The position numbers and the translations under genes were made by a program. This document shows positions 28,231-38,371 of a DNA stretch of 38,742 nucleotides, in pieces. The notes beneath the pieces are model-generated. The model had not been told where the DNA came from. It saw only the letters and a program-made list of their open reading frames with translations, and ran no database searches. Source of the DNA: an uncultured Verrucomicrobiales bacterium. GTDB taxonomy: Bacteria > Verrucomicrobiota > Verrucomicrobiia > Verrucomicrobiales > Akkermansiaceae. Location: contig CALGLJ010000114.1 in assembly GCA_937930235.1 (NCBI GenBank), positions 1 through 38,742 of the forward strand. Reading direction: 5' to 3'. Every line of letters begins with the position of its first letter. Position 1 is the first letter of the stretch.

Positions 28231-29403
28231 ATGACTAATAATAACAAGGCCGTCGAAGCGACACGAATACTCGTGACCGTGGCGTGCGTTATGATTGTGA
28301 TTGGTGGACTAAAATTGGCCCAGAGCTTCTTTATCCCAATCCTGCTGGCGGCCTTCATCGCGACAGTGAGTTTTCCAATTACGAGCTGGCTCCGCGCGCA
28401 TCGGGTGCCACGGTTTTTCGCGGTACTTCTTACGGTTCTCGTAGATTTTGCATTTCTCACTGGAATCGTGCTCATTGTGATCTCTCTGACGGGAGATTTA
28501 GAGACCAAATGGCAGCAGAAATATTACCCCGCAACGACTTCTAAGATCGAGTCGATCTCGAGTTCCGCCACCGAACTGCTGCAGCGTTGGGGAGTGGAGA
28601 ATGCGGAAGAGAAAGTCGAACTCGCAGGAGCGACACGCCTCCAGCAACAGCTTGCCGAATATATCGAATTTGGAAAAGTGCTCGATCTCGGAACGGATGT
28701 TGCGTGGAGAGCTGCATCCTTCTTTGGGACTTCCTTACTGGTCGCAATCATGACAATTTTCATGCTCAGCGAAGCGCGAATGTTTGGCCGGAGGGCCAAT
28801 GCCATTAATGCCGCACGTGGGCCAGATTTGGAACGAATCTTCAGCGCGACGCAGGATATTCAGCGATACCTTGCGATGAAGGTCGTAGTGAGCCTCGCGA
28901 CTGGTCTTCTTGCTGGATTCCTCTGTTGGGCTGCCGGTTTAGACTTTTTTGTTCTTTGGGGGATTGTCGCCTTTTTGCTGAATTTTATTCCAGTGCTCGG
29001 TTCTTTCATTGCGGGCGTGCCTCCAGTGGTCTTGGCTTTCCTCGTAGCAGGTAGCCCGAGTGCTCTGGCGGTCGGAATCGGCTACATCTCGATTAATATC
29101 TTTCTCGGAAATTTCCTTGAGCCCATGCTGATGGGAAGACGTTTTGGTCTCTCTACCTTGGTGGTAATTATTTCGGTCCTCTTTTGGGGCTGGATCTGGG
29201 GGCCGGTTGGCATGCTTCTGGCAGTGCCTCTCACCATGGTGGTGAAGGTGATGCTGGATAATACCGAGGAGCTGAGGTGGCTATCAGTGGCGATTAGTAA
29301 GGAAAAACGCCAAGCAATTCTTGTCCCTGATGGGGATGAGGAGGAGTCGGGAGATGCTATTGCAAGCGAACTTCCCGGGACCACTGCAGCCGAACGAAGT
29401 TAG
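28231..29403 (+). CDS. AI-2E transporter (PerM) family protein
   Basis: MTNNN start inside the 28210 ORF; AQSFFIPILLAAFIATVSFPI, LNFIPVLGSFIAGVPPVVLAFL, GNFLEPMLMGRRFGLSTLVVIISVLFWGWIWGPVGMLLAVPLT. Confidence 0.88.
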   Translation: MTNNNKAVEATRILVTVACVMIVIGGLKLAQSFFIPILLAAFIATVSFPITSWLRAHRVPRFFAVLLTVLVDFAFLTGIVLIVISLTGDLETKWQQKYYPATTSKIESISSSATELLQRWGVENAEEKVELAGATRLQQQLAEYIEFGKVLDLGTDVAWRAASFFGTSLLVAIMTIFMLSEARMFGRRANAINAARGPDLERIFSATQDIQRYLAMKVVVSLATGLLAGFLCWAAGLDFFVLWGIVAFLLNFIPVLGSFIAGVPPVVLAFLVAGSPSALAVGIGYISINIFLGNFLEPMLMGRRFGLSTLVVIISVLFWGWIWGPVGMLLAVPLTMVVKVMLDNTEELRWLSVAISKEKRQAILVPDGDEEESGDAIASELPGTTAAERS

Positions 29404-29494
29404 ATCTGCAAAAAGGGGACAATTTTTGTCCTGAACCTGCGCGTGAATGGAATCAATTCTTGCTCGCGAAAGCTGAGCGCCTCACGCTGCCCTT

Positions 29495-30460
29495 ATGAGA
29501 ATATTGACTGGACTCCAACCGAGCGGACGCCTGCATGTGGGGAACTATTTCGGGGCGATGAAGCCTGCCATTGAAGCGCAAGACGAAGGAGATGGATACT
29601 ATTTCATTGCCGACTACCATGCCATGACCACGATGGAAGACGCAGCAACTTTTCGGGAGAATGTGCGTGGTGTGGCCATCGACTTTTTAGCATGCGGTTT
29701 TGATCCAGCGAAGGCGGTTTTCTTTAAGCAAAGTGCAGTGCCGGAAGTGAATGAATTGGCATGGATCCTTTCGACGGTCTGTCCCATGGGATTACTGGAG
29801 CGTTGTCATTCATATAAAGATAAAATTGCTAAGGGGATTTCTGCCAATCACGCCCTATTTGCATACCCTGCGCTCATGGCAGCAGACATTCTCTTATACG
29901 ATTCAAACATCGTTCCGGTGGGTGATGATCAAAAACAACACCTCGAAGTGACGCGAGATTTGGTTGGCAAAATCAATGATCGATTCGGGGAAGGGACCCT
30001 CGTCATGCCGAAGGTCCGAATTCGTGAAGGAATGGCAAAGGTACCGGGGCTCGACGGCGAGAAAATGAGTAAAAGCTACCATAATACGCTGCCTATTTTT
30101 GGGGAAGAAAAGCCTTTGCGTAAGTTGATCATGCGCATTGAGACTGACTCTACACCAGTGGAAGATCCCAAGCCCACCGAAGGGTCGGTGATCTTGGATC
30201 TCTACAAGCTATTCGCTAGCGCAGCGGATTACCAACAAATGGTTACTGATCATGAAGCAGGCGGCTGTGGATATGGTGATTTTAAGAAACGTCTCTGGGA
30301 AGCGTATTGGGACTACTTTGCCCCGATGCGTGAAAGGCGTGCCGAATTGATGGCTGATCCAGCGCAAGTCGACGAGATCCTAGCTCAGGGGGCAGCCAAG
30401 GCGCGGATCGAAGCCGATAAAGTCCTCGCCCGTGTTCGCACAGCCGTGGGGCTTATTTGA
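29495..30460 (+). CDS. trpS: Tryptophan--tRNA ligase
   Basis: TGLQPSGRLHVGNYFGAM, FIADYHAMT, GEKMSKSYHNTLPIF (KMSKS). Confidence 0.96.
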   Translation: MRILTGLQPSGRLHVGNYFGAMKPAIEAQDEGDGYYFIADYHAMTTMEDAATFRENVRGVAIDFLACGFDPAKAVFFKQSAVPEVNELAWILSTVCPMGLLERCHSYKDKIAKGISANHALFAYPALMAADILLYDSNIVPVGDDQKQHLEVTRDLVGKINDRFGEGTLVMPKVRIREGMAKVPGLDGEKMSKSYHNTLPIFGEEKPLRKLIMRIETDSTPVEDPKPTEGSVILDLYKLFASAADYQQMVTDHEAGGCGYGDFKKRLWEAYWDYFAPMRERRAELMADPAQVDEILAQGAAKARIEADKVLARVRTAVGLI

Positions 30461-30568
30461 GCGAGGTCTTGTTTCGAATGCTTGCTCTTAGCTAACACAA
30501 ATCCTTGAAACCCAATCCAACGATCAATTTCTTGAGTCCGAGTTTTCTATTGAATCATTCAAGCTAGT

Positions 30569-31549
30569 TTAGCTCTCACCAAAGGTTTCTTGATAATGAT
30601 CAATGTAACCTTGAGCACACTTTTCAAGGGTGAGGTTTTCGATGATGTAATCGCGCGGCGAGTATTTCTCTGTTTTTTGATTTTCTTGCAGGAGGTCGAA
30701 GGCGGCTTCAAATTCACGATAATCAGTAAATTTTTCTCCACACCGCTCATCCCAATAAGGAACTGCCGAGACCGGACCATAGTCTACCCGATCTGGATAA
30801 TATTCTGGATCTTTCCATGGCCCACCGCGTTCCCAAACCAAAAGCGGGATATTACAGGCTAAGGCTTGTTGATAGGCAATTCCTTGCGTTTCATGCTCAC
30901 AAATGAAAATCATCGTGCGGCAGTCTTTGAGTGCTTGATGGAAGTTTTCCTCTTTGTAAGATCCATATTTAAGTTCGGTAAAACTCAAGCCACGTTTTCG
31001 TAGGCTCTCCCGAATGGGATTTAGGAGGACCTCATCGTAATGTTCGTGCTCCCAACGGATTTTATTGTAAAGAAGCACGTCTGTCGTTTTTTTCTCTTCG
31101 GGTACGGGAGACCATAACTCCACATCGATGCCAATCGGCCAAGGTTTTACAATATCGCCCCAGTGAGGTTCACACATTTCTCTCATCCATTCTCCTGGTA
31201 CGAGAATTCTCTGGATGGGGTGTCGATCAAGCAGAGTGGGATCCGCGAGGGGATGAGACATGATCGAGGCTCCAAACATGATGGGATTTTCCCATGTTAT
31301 TTCGTCTAGTAGGTGCGGCTTGCCGACAATTCCAACTGGGGCATTAGGATTCTTCTTAGCCCATGAAAATTGATTATCACGATATGGAATTTTGAGCCGA
31401 TCTAGCCCTTCTTTGAGGTTGAGATAGACGCGTTCTTGTCCACCAGGTCGTCGAGGGCCGCGCACAATTCGGCGTAAGAGCGCCCGTGGGTGGCGGTCTC
31501 CAGGAAACCACCGATCAGGATCTGGCTCTTTGTAGAAAAGATTGAGCAT
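30569..31549 (-). CDS. Glycosyltransferase-like protein
   Basis: GT-B-like C-terminal half (EHETQGIAYQQALACNIPLLVWERGG) with PWPIGIDVELW; stop 5-6 nt from the CotH gene unit. Confidence 0.6.
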   Translation of the reverse strand: MLNLFYKEPDPDRWFPGDRHPRALLRRIVRGPRRPGGQERVYLNLKEGLDRLKIPYRDNQFSWAKKNPNAPVGIVGKPHLLDEITWENPIMFGASIMSHPLADPTLLDRHPIQRILVPGEWMREMCEPHWGDIVKPWPIGIDVELWSPVPEEKKTTDVLLYNKIRWEHEHYDEVLLNPIRESLRKRGLSFTELKYGSYKEENFHQALKDCRTMIFICEHETQGIAYQQALACNIPLLVWERGGPWKDPEYYPDRVDYGPVSAVPYWDERCGEKFTDYREFEAAFDLLQENQKTEKYSPRDYIIENLTLEKCAQGYIDHYQETFGES

Positions 31550-31554
31550 AAAAT

Positions 31555-34500
31555 TCAGTTCTTCTGAACCTCGATACGAGCAAAACGTTTAATCCCAAGT
31601 GAAGGAAGCATTTGGTTATCACGATAGACGACTTCCTCAGATCCATTCCCGAGATCTCGGGAGCTTATAAAGACGGCATCGCGGACCCAAGGGTCTTCGA
31701 GGTCATTGGAAAATGCAGGAACTACTTCGAGGCCCCCAACTGCTTGGCGACGGATAAAGCTGATCGTGAAATAAGGGCCTGTGACTCCGCCAACTCGTAG
31801 ATCTTCTACGGTGGCAGTGATCAGAGGGGGATCGTTTCTCTCAAGGGGGCTTTGCCCCAAGCCGAGTTCTAGTAAATTACTGATCCCATCATTATCAGGA
31901 TCTGCTCCATCACCAGAAACAGAGGGGTCATTCATTTGCGCCGTTGTGAAGAAGGTTGATTTCCATTCCTCACAGAAGTCGACAAAGCTGACACCTGGGC
32001 TTCCGGTGTCGGAGACACTCGCACGCCAAGCGCTTGGCAAGTTCGGATTCGTTGAATTGCTGGGCTGATCAATGGTGAGAGAGGCTCCATTTCCTGCTGC
32101 CGCGAGCGGCCAGCCTTCATCTTCTTCGTTATCGTAGCTAAAGTCTGCGAGGAGCATCCCATCTGTTGCGGTGACAATGATGCGCTCTCCAGCGTCATCT
32201 AAATCTCCACTATCCCAAGCTGCTAATGGAGTGACTCCGGGATAGCGTGCTTGGAATGCAGCTAGGTTCTTAACTAAGAGTAGAGATGCATTTGAGGCCA
32301 AGGTGACGCCATTTGCGAAGGTATGCTCGATGGCACGGCTAATTGTGACTCCGCTGAGATCAATGGTCTGATTGGAAACATTACGAAGTTCAAGGTATTC
32401 AAAATCGGTGTCTGTAGTTGGAATTCCTCCGACATTTGTTTCTGCTCCAGTAGGCGCAGCTGGATGATACATGATTTCAGAAATTAGGAGGCTTCCAGGG
32501 CTTGCGATGTCTCCTATGACAAAGGTGCTGATTCGTGGGGCACTCCATATCCCTGAGCCATTTCTGGAACGAGCAAAGATGGTTGTGGTCTCGGTGATGG
32601 GAAGTGTCCCTGGAGTTGCGAGACTTACAGCGCCTGACTGAATTTCTCCACCAGGCTCTCGGGGGTCACTTCCATTTGTGGTGTAGTAGAGGACTCCTCC
32701 ATCTGGTCCTAAGTTGACCGTCTCATTCATCGCGACCGAGCGCCCTACGTCAAGGTTGGGTGGGCGCACTGTGATCAGTTGAAGATCCATCCAGTCAGCG
32801 CGTCGTGTTAACCATACACTGAAATGAGAAAGTTCTGCCTCCCAACCGGATAATCCATTGGCAGAAAAATCTCGGATTTCAGGTTGATTTTGAGGAAAAG
32901 CTGAAAAGTTACGACCTTGGAAGTCTTCAATTCTTTCGGAGAGGCCATCCACACGAGCCAAGAGATTGGTATTGCTAAATTCTCCTTGGCGTAGCTCTTC
33001 CCATCGGTCGTTGTAAGCTTGCACGAAATCAGGATCTAGGAAAAGACGTCCCCACCAATGGTAACCTCGTAACGAAACCCATGCACGACTTTGTAATCCT
33101 ACGGGGTCCCAGCCTTCGGGATCTGCCGAACGATCATCGGTGTTTGGAGAGAACCCGCGCTCCATATTTGAGATGGGGCCAAACTTCAGTCTTTCCCCTC
33201 GATTCTTCACAAGAAACGCTTTCAGACGTTGGCTATCAGGATCCTTCGCAAAGGCGGTCAAAATATGGAAATCAATGGCAGACTCCACATCTAAAAACTG
33301 ACGGTAGCCATTGACAGGATCAGTGAAATCTGGCCCAAACAAGGCGGCCTCAAGATCATCAATATACCCTCTAATGTAATCTGACTGAGACTGGTCTAGT
33401 TCACTCTCTGGGGGATCGACAAAGGTATAAAATGGGCGTGCATCATTGTTGACGGCTCCGGGCTGATCCTGCGCGCTTCTGAAGCCGACGTCTCCGGCTT
33501 CAGGCTGACCAATCCGGAGGATGTATCCTCCATCGATTTCGGGTGCGGCCCGATCAAATTTTTCCAGACGCTCAATGGCGACCCTTTCAGGATTTCGGGT
33601 GACAGATTCCTGCAAGGAGTAAATACCACGATAGTCTGCGGTGTCGACATTTCCTGCGGTATTAAAGTAGACCTCTACGAGACGAGTTCTGGGAGCATTA
33701 ATGCCAACATCATTACTGAGTTGGTGAATAAAGGGAAAACGTAATAGGGTCCGATCGAAGGCAAAAGGGGCGTCTAACAACCATTCCGTGTCAGTAGAGA
33801 GACCCAAAAGTTCACGCTCAGTGCTCTCATCCGTTCCTTGTTCACGGAAACGTAACTTATAACCCAGCTTGGCATCACCCGCAGACTTTAAAATATCGAC
33901 TTCGACTCGATTTGAGAGAGTAGGGGACGCTAGGAGATCTGTCATTCCACTTGTGGTATCAGGTTCAAAGATTGCCAAGCTTGCGGACTCAGCGCCATCA
34001 GTCCCAAGAGCACCTCCATTGAAGTTATCAATCACAATCACGGGTAGTTCATGCGTTCTGCTCGTGACGTTGTCATCGATTCTGAGGTAAGACTCGGTCG
34101 AGACTGGTCCAGGAGCGAATCCACTCTGATAAGCGCGCGCACGGATCGTGGTGGAAAAAGCGACCGCGATCGGGCTTCCGTTATAGGTGAAAGTGTCATT
34201 TGTTCCTTGAACAGGAATGGATCCATCTAAGGTGTAAAAAATCTGCGCACTCGGAGAAGAAGTCGCCAGAGGGATCGCGAGAGAGGAGGCAAAGGACTGT
34301 GATGGCTCGAGGATCTGCACTGCAGGAGCTAATAAGCCCGGAGCGGTGGTGTTTTCAGCGCCCGGTGTGGGATCAAAGAAGAAATTAAACCCGCTTCCAG
34401 CAGAGCCGTAGGAAACATCCTGTTGCTGTTGAGGGTAATTGATCTGCTGAAGAACCGTCGATCCATCACTATCCAAGAGAGCTAAGCGGCCTGGAGTAGA

Positions 34501-35553
34501 ATCCAAAGTAAAATCTGTATGGAGTTCCGAATCCGAGTCATTCCTATTTTTACCCGATGCAAAAATTGTCAAATAGCCGCCAGGAGCAATCGTAGTTCCG
34601 GCTGGGATGGGCCAAGTATTTGAATTCGTAGGATCATTTGTCAGTGAGATCCCACCGACCCCGACAACGACTGGGTTCGGATTAAATAGCTCGATCCAGT
34701 CAGAAGAATTCCCATCTTCATCGCACAGAGCGTCACGTGATCCATCTGTAAGAAATTCATTAATGACCACTGGGTCCGTATCACCAAAAAAGGCGATGAC
34801 CTCTCTCGTGACAACATTATCGCCCGTGGAGGCAGTCAGAGTATAAGTTGTCGTCGCCGTAGGAGAATCAGTAACACTCGTCACCGTAAGTGGGTTTGGA
34901 GGATTTGTGACTCCGCTGAGAGTCGCACTCGATGCGTTAGCAATGGTCCAATTGAGAGTCACTTGCCCTCCGCCTGCAGGAACGACAACTGAGGATCCGG
35001 TGAGGCCATTGAAGGTAATCGTAAAATCGACCTGAACCGCACTGTTGAGAGAAAGCTCGGGGATAAAGGTTTTACGAGCGGTTGTGACATCCTGGTCCGC
35101 ATTATCCCGATCATCGATCAAAATCCAGTTGGTCAGATCATCACTCCCTTCCAAGATCCAACGAATGGGATCACGCCAGTTTGCTGCATTCGCAGTAGCC
35201 CAGCGATAGCCATCAATGCTTACCTCGCTCCCAAAATCAAAAATCAAAGGCTGTCGTTCGAAGTCAAACCACTTTGTGTCAACAGATCCGTCATAAACAT
35301 TTTGGGGACCTTCACCCCCACCGTTAGCTCCATCGATTTGCGTTACCGTAGCCCCAGGTATTCGGCTCCCACCAATGAGAAACTCAAATTCCGAGATGTG
35401 AGTCCCCATATTGCTGGGTGTTCCTTGCGATAAATCTCTGAATTCTGTGGGAATCCAACGAAAATACCGGTAACTCACAGTTTGAGCCATGGCATGATTC
35501 AGAAAAAATAAGCTCCCTATAAGAGTGAGAAGAAAGCGGTTCGATTTGTTCAT
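31555..35553 (-). CDS. Secreted CotH-kinase family protein with lamin-tail, chitobiase-like and TSP3-like segments
   Basis: Signal peptide; VINEFLTDGSRDALCDEDGNSSDWIELFNP and ISEIMYHPAAPTG...YLELRNVS (lamin-tail domains); LRFREQGTDE...YRGIYSLQESVTRNPERVAIERLEKF (CotH); IFYTLDGSIPVQG / VLYYTTNGSDPR (chitobiase-type); DGADPDNDGISNLLELGLG. Confidence 0.85.
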   Translation of the reverse strand: MNKSNRFLLTLIGSLFFLNHAMAQTVSYRYFRWIPTEFRDLSQGTPSNMGTHISEFEFLIGGSRIPGATVTQIDGANGGGEGPQNVYDGSVDTKWFDFERQPLIFDFGSEVSIDGYRWATANAANWRDPIRWILEGSDDLTNWILIDDRDNADQDVTTARKTFIPELSLNSAVQVDFTITFNGLTGSSVVVPAGGGQVTLNWTIANASSATLSGVTNPPNPLTVTSVTDSPTATTTYTLTASTGDNVVTREVIAFFGDTDPVVINEFLTDGSRDALCDEDGNSSDWIELFNPNPVVVGVGGISLTNDPTNSNTWPIPAGTTIAPGGYLTIFASGKNRNDSDSELHTDFTLDSTPGRLALLDSDGSTVLQQINYPQQQQDVSYGSAGSGFNFFFDPTPGAENTTAPGLLAPAVQILEPSQSFASSLAIPLATSSPSAQIFYTLDGSIPVQGTNDTFTYNGSPIAVAFSTTIRARAYQSGFAPGPVSTESYLRIDDNVTSRTHELPVIVIDNFNGGALGTDGAESASLAIFEPDTTSGMTDLLASPTLSNRVEVDILKSAGDAKLGYKLRFREQGTDESTERELLGLSTDTEWLLDAPFAFDRTLLRFPFIHQLSNDVGINAPRTRLVEVYFNTAGNVDTADYRGIYSLQESVTRNPERVAIERLEKFDRAAPEIDGGYILRIGQPEAGDVGFRSAQDQPGAVNNDARPFYTFVDPPESELDQSQSDYIRGYIDDLEAALFGPDFTDPVNGYRQFLDVESAIDFHILTAFAKDPDSQRLKAFLVKNRGERLKFGPISNMERGFSPNTDDRSADPEGWDPVGLQSRAWVSLRGYHWWGRLFLDPDFVQAYNDRWEELRQGEFSNTNLLARVDGLSERIEDFQGRNFSAFPQNQPEIRDFSANGLSGWEAELSHFSVWLTRRADWMDLQLITVRPPNLDVGRSVAMNETVNLGPDGGVLYYTTNGSDPREPGGEIQSGAVSLATPGTLPITETTTIFARSRNGSGIWSAPRISTFVIGDIASPGSLLISEIMYHPAAPTGAETNVGGIPTTDTDFEYLELRNVSNQTIDLSGVTISRAIEHTFANGVTLASNASLLLVKNLAAFQARYPGVTPLAAWDSGDLDDAGERIIVTATDGMLLADFSYDNEEDEGWPLAAAGNGASLTIDQPSNSTNPNLPSAWRASVSDTGSPGVSFVDFCEEWKSTFFTTAQMNDPSVSGDGADPDNDGISNLLELGLGQSPLERNDPPLITATVEDLRVGGVTGPYFTISFIRRQAVGGLEVVPAFSNDLEDPWVRDAVFISSRDLGNGSEEVVYRDNQMLPSLGIKRFARIEVQKN

Positions 35554-35683
35554 AATGTTTGCTTAAGGTAAAGCTGTCATGACGAGAGTCAAAAAACAAC
35601 TCTGATGAGATATTGGACAGAATAGAACATACTCTCCCCTCATTCCGCGAGCAATCAAGCCTAAACCCGCTAACTAACAGCCA

Positions 35684-36067
35684 GTGCGCATCGATAAATA
35701 CCTCTGGGCCATCCGCCTTTTTAAAACCCGGACCCTCGCCGCGCGTGTCTGCTTAGCAGGGAAGGTCAAAAGAGACGGTAAAAACCTAAAACCAAGCACA
35801 AGTCTTAAGGAAGGAGATCGCATCGAGGTCCCCGCGGCAGACGGCTCGCATAAACGACTCATCGAAGTGGTGACCCTGCTTGAGAAACGAGTCTCTGCCC
35901 CCTTAGCGCAAGCTGCTTACCTCGACCTGACTCCAGCCGAAGTACTCGCAGAAGCAGAGCAGCGCCGGCTTCAGAACAAAGAAGCGAGAACCCACCGATT
36001 AGAAGGTGATCAAGGGCGTCTCACTAAGAAAAAACGCCGGCTTTGGGAGCGTGGCACAGGAAAATAA
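35684..36067 (+). CDS. S4-domain RNA-binding protein (Hsp15/HslR-like)
   Basis: GTG start; RIDKYLWAIRLFKTRTLAARVCLAGKVKRDGKNLKPSTSLKEGDRIEV; C-terminal KKKRRLWERG. Confidence 0.88.
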   Translation: MRIDKYLWAIRLFKTRTLAARVCLAGKVKRDGKNLKPSTSLKEGDRIEVPAADGSHKRLIEVVTLLEKRVSAPLAQAAYLDLTPAEVLAEAEQRRLQNKEARTHRLEGDQGRLTKKKRRLWERGTGK

Positions 36068-36321
36068 GACGACGCCCGCCACCATGTGACCAAATTATCA
36101 AAAAAAATCATTGGAAAGCACCTGCCAAAATCAGATAAATCTAACAGTTCCTCACAAAAAGCCAGTCAACCTCCATAAGTTAGCGCGATTCTTTTTTCTT
36201 GCGCTCCTTTCTCAAAGGCGCACAAATTGTCTGCAAACTGTAGGAGTTATCTTGCTTTCTTTAGAGGAAAAATTTTCATGCGCAGAAACAATCACCACCT
36301 TTTGTAATCAAATTCACGTAG

Positions 36322-38364
36322 ATGGTTCTCCGATTCCCCATACTGCTTTTTTTCATTTTCATCCACTTCCATGGAAGCACGGCTGCGCAAGAAAACTCAA
36401 ATGAGCGGATCACCTCCATTGCCGATCTGAGGCAGCTAGATTCAGAGGGCATCTCTCGCAATATCGATGTCGAGATCGAAGCCCAAATCACCCACATTTC
36501 CCCCACCCGAGACGGACTTTACCTCAATGACGGTGAACACGGCTGCTACGTCGCCCTGAAAACCGCAGAAACAAGAGAGATTTTTCAGCGCCCGGGACAG
36601 AGAGTCCTCGTCAAAGGCTTTTCAAACGCAGATTCCTATCTCCCTCACATCGAAGCCATCTCCATCGAGCCCAAGGGAAATGCCCCCCTTCCTCTCCCCG
36701 TTCCCCTGACTGCAGAAAACTTCATTCTCCCAGAGTCCGACTGTGCTTGGACCACCGTTAAGGGCCAGGTGATCAAGGGAACCTTTGACTCGCATCGTTT
36801 CATTCTAACAATTTCTGCCTTTGGCCAAGACATTGAACTCCACCTTCCTAACACCCTGGAAAGTAGCGCGCTTTCTAAATCACTTTTTGACGCCGAAATC
36901 GAAGTCAGCGGCGTCCTGATATCGGAATCTGATGACTCAGGTCAGCTCGTCGATCGTCATATCGGAGTGCCCTCGGTTCAGTATATCCGGATGACATCAG
37001 AAGATCGGAATCAAGAAATTCCATTAATTTCCATCGCCGAGCTCCTGCAAAGTGATACCCCTCGGAACGGCTCTCTTCGGACCAAAGGAATCATTACCTA
37101 CCGTGATAACTCCCGCGTTGTCCTGCAATATGATCGCTGCGGCCTCCTCGTTCGCACCACGACTCCCTGCCTCTTTGAACGTGGAGATCTTGTAGAAACA
37201 GTCGGACTCGCTTCCCGAGAATCCACCACCACCATCTTTAAGGCCCAATCCTTTAGACTCCTTGAAACAAGTGAACTCCCTGAACCCACTCGCATTGAAG
37301 ACCTTGGGAAAATTAACCGCGAAGAGCTCGATAACACCCTCGTTACCCTCAAAGCTGAAATTCATGAGAAACGGATCGCCGTCAACGGAGCCATCATTAG
37401 CGCCGAAGCGAATGGCAAAGTCTTCCAGATCGGTCTCCCGGTCTCCTGGACCGACCTGAGAGACACCCCCCCGCACTCTATCGCAGACATCACTGGCATC
37501 TTCCAACAAGCCACCGCCACTGCGCCTCTGAACCCTGTGGATCCAGATTCATTTCAACTCCTCGTCATGGACACCGAGGACATTACCATCCTCAAGCGCC
37601 AAGGCTGGTGGACTCCGAGGCGCTTCCAAACCCTCCTCACCATCTTTGCGATCGTAGGTGCCATTCTCGCCATGGCCCTCACCTGGGTATGGCTCCTCCG
37701 CCGGAAAGTGGCAGAACAGACCGACACCATTCGCGCGCAAATCGCCCAAGAGAGCTCAGCCTCTGAGCGTGAACGTGTCGCTCGTGAGCTTCATGATTCA
37801 CTTGAGCAAAACCTCGCCGCAGTTGCCCTTCAAATTGAAAACGTCATCCGTTTCCACAAAAACGAAAAATTTGATAAGCTGGGCCACGCCCTCGATGTCA
37901 CAAAAAAAATGGCCAAAGCCTGCCAGCGTGAATCTCGAGAAGCGATCTACGACCTCCGAGGCAGTGATGAAGAATCCGCCACCTGGCGTGATGAGATGCT
38001 CCTCAGCGAAGCCGAGCGTCTCGGGGCTGACATTCGATTAAAAATCAGCGGAAAATCCTACTCACTGGAAGCCGACGCAAAACGCCAGCTCCGCCGGATT
38101 GTCCGTGAAGCGACATATAATTCCCTCCGGCACGGCGAAGCCACCGAAGTCATCGTAGAATACGATTACACCCCAGAACTCTTCACTGCTAAAGTCATCG
38201 ATAACGGCTCAGGCTTTGACACAAAAGGCCCTAGGCCCGAAGGACACTTCGGTCTCGCAGGCATGGAAGAACGTGCCGGCCGTATCGGAGCAAACTTTCT
38301 GCTCGAAAGTGCGGTGGGATCTGGCACAACTGTATCAATACGACTCCCGGTAAAAAAAACATAA
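36322..38364 (+). CDS. Sensor histidine kinase (NarL-type, HisKA_3) with a long periplasmic region
   Basis: SERERVARELHDSLEQNLAAVALQIE (H-box), HATPase VIDNGSGFD...GHFGLAGMEERAGRIGA, TM at TLLTIFAIVGAILAMALTWVWLL; N-terminal signal. Confidence 0.92.
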   Translation: MVLRFPILLFFIFIHFHGSTAAQENSNERITSIADLRQLDSEGISRNIDVEIEAQITHISPTRDGLYLNDGEHGCYVALKTAETREIFQRPGQRVLVKGFSNADSYLPHIEAISIEPKGNAPLPLPVPLTAENFILPESDCAWTTVKGQVIKGTFDSHRFILTISAFGQDIELHLPNTLESSALSKSLFDAEIEVSGVLISESDDSGQLVDRHIGVPSVQYIRMTSEDRNQEIPLISIAELLQSDTPRNGSLRTKGIITYRDNSRVVLQYDRCGLLVRTTTPCLFERGDLVETVGLASRESTTTIFKAQSFRLLETSELPEPTRIEDLGKINREELDNTLVTLKAEIHEKRIAVNGAIISAEANGKVFQIGLPVSWTDLRDTPPHSIADITGIFQQATATAPLNPVDPDSFQLLVMDTEDITILKRQGWWTPRRFQTLLTIFAIVGAILAMALTWVWLLRRKVAEQTDTIRAQIAQESSASERERVARELHDSLEQNLAAVALQIENVIRFHKNEKFDKLGHALDVTKKMAKACQRESREAIYDLRGSDEESATWRDEMLLSEAERLGADIRLKISGKSYSLEADAKRQLRRIVREATYNSLRHGEATEVIVEYDYTPELFTAKVIDNGSGFDTKGPRPEGHFGLAGMEERAGRIGANFLLESAVGSGTTVSIRLPVKKT

Positions 38365-38371
38365 TATCCTC

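Noticed and set aside
29417-29431. Short hairpin GGACAA-ttt-TTGTCC after the AI-2E gene
   Set aside because: Only a 6-bp stem without a following T-tract; too weak to call as a terminator.
37024-37509. 161-aa minus-strand ORF inside the histidine kinase
   Set aside because: Antisense to the supported kinase frame; no motif.
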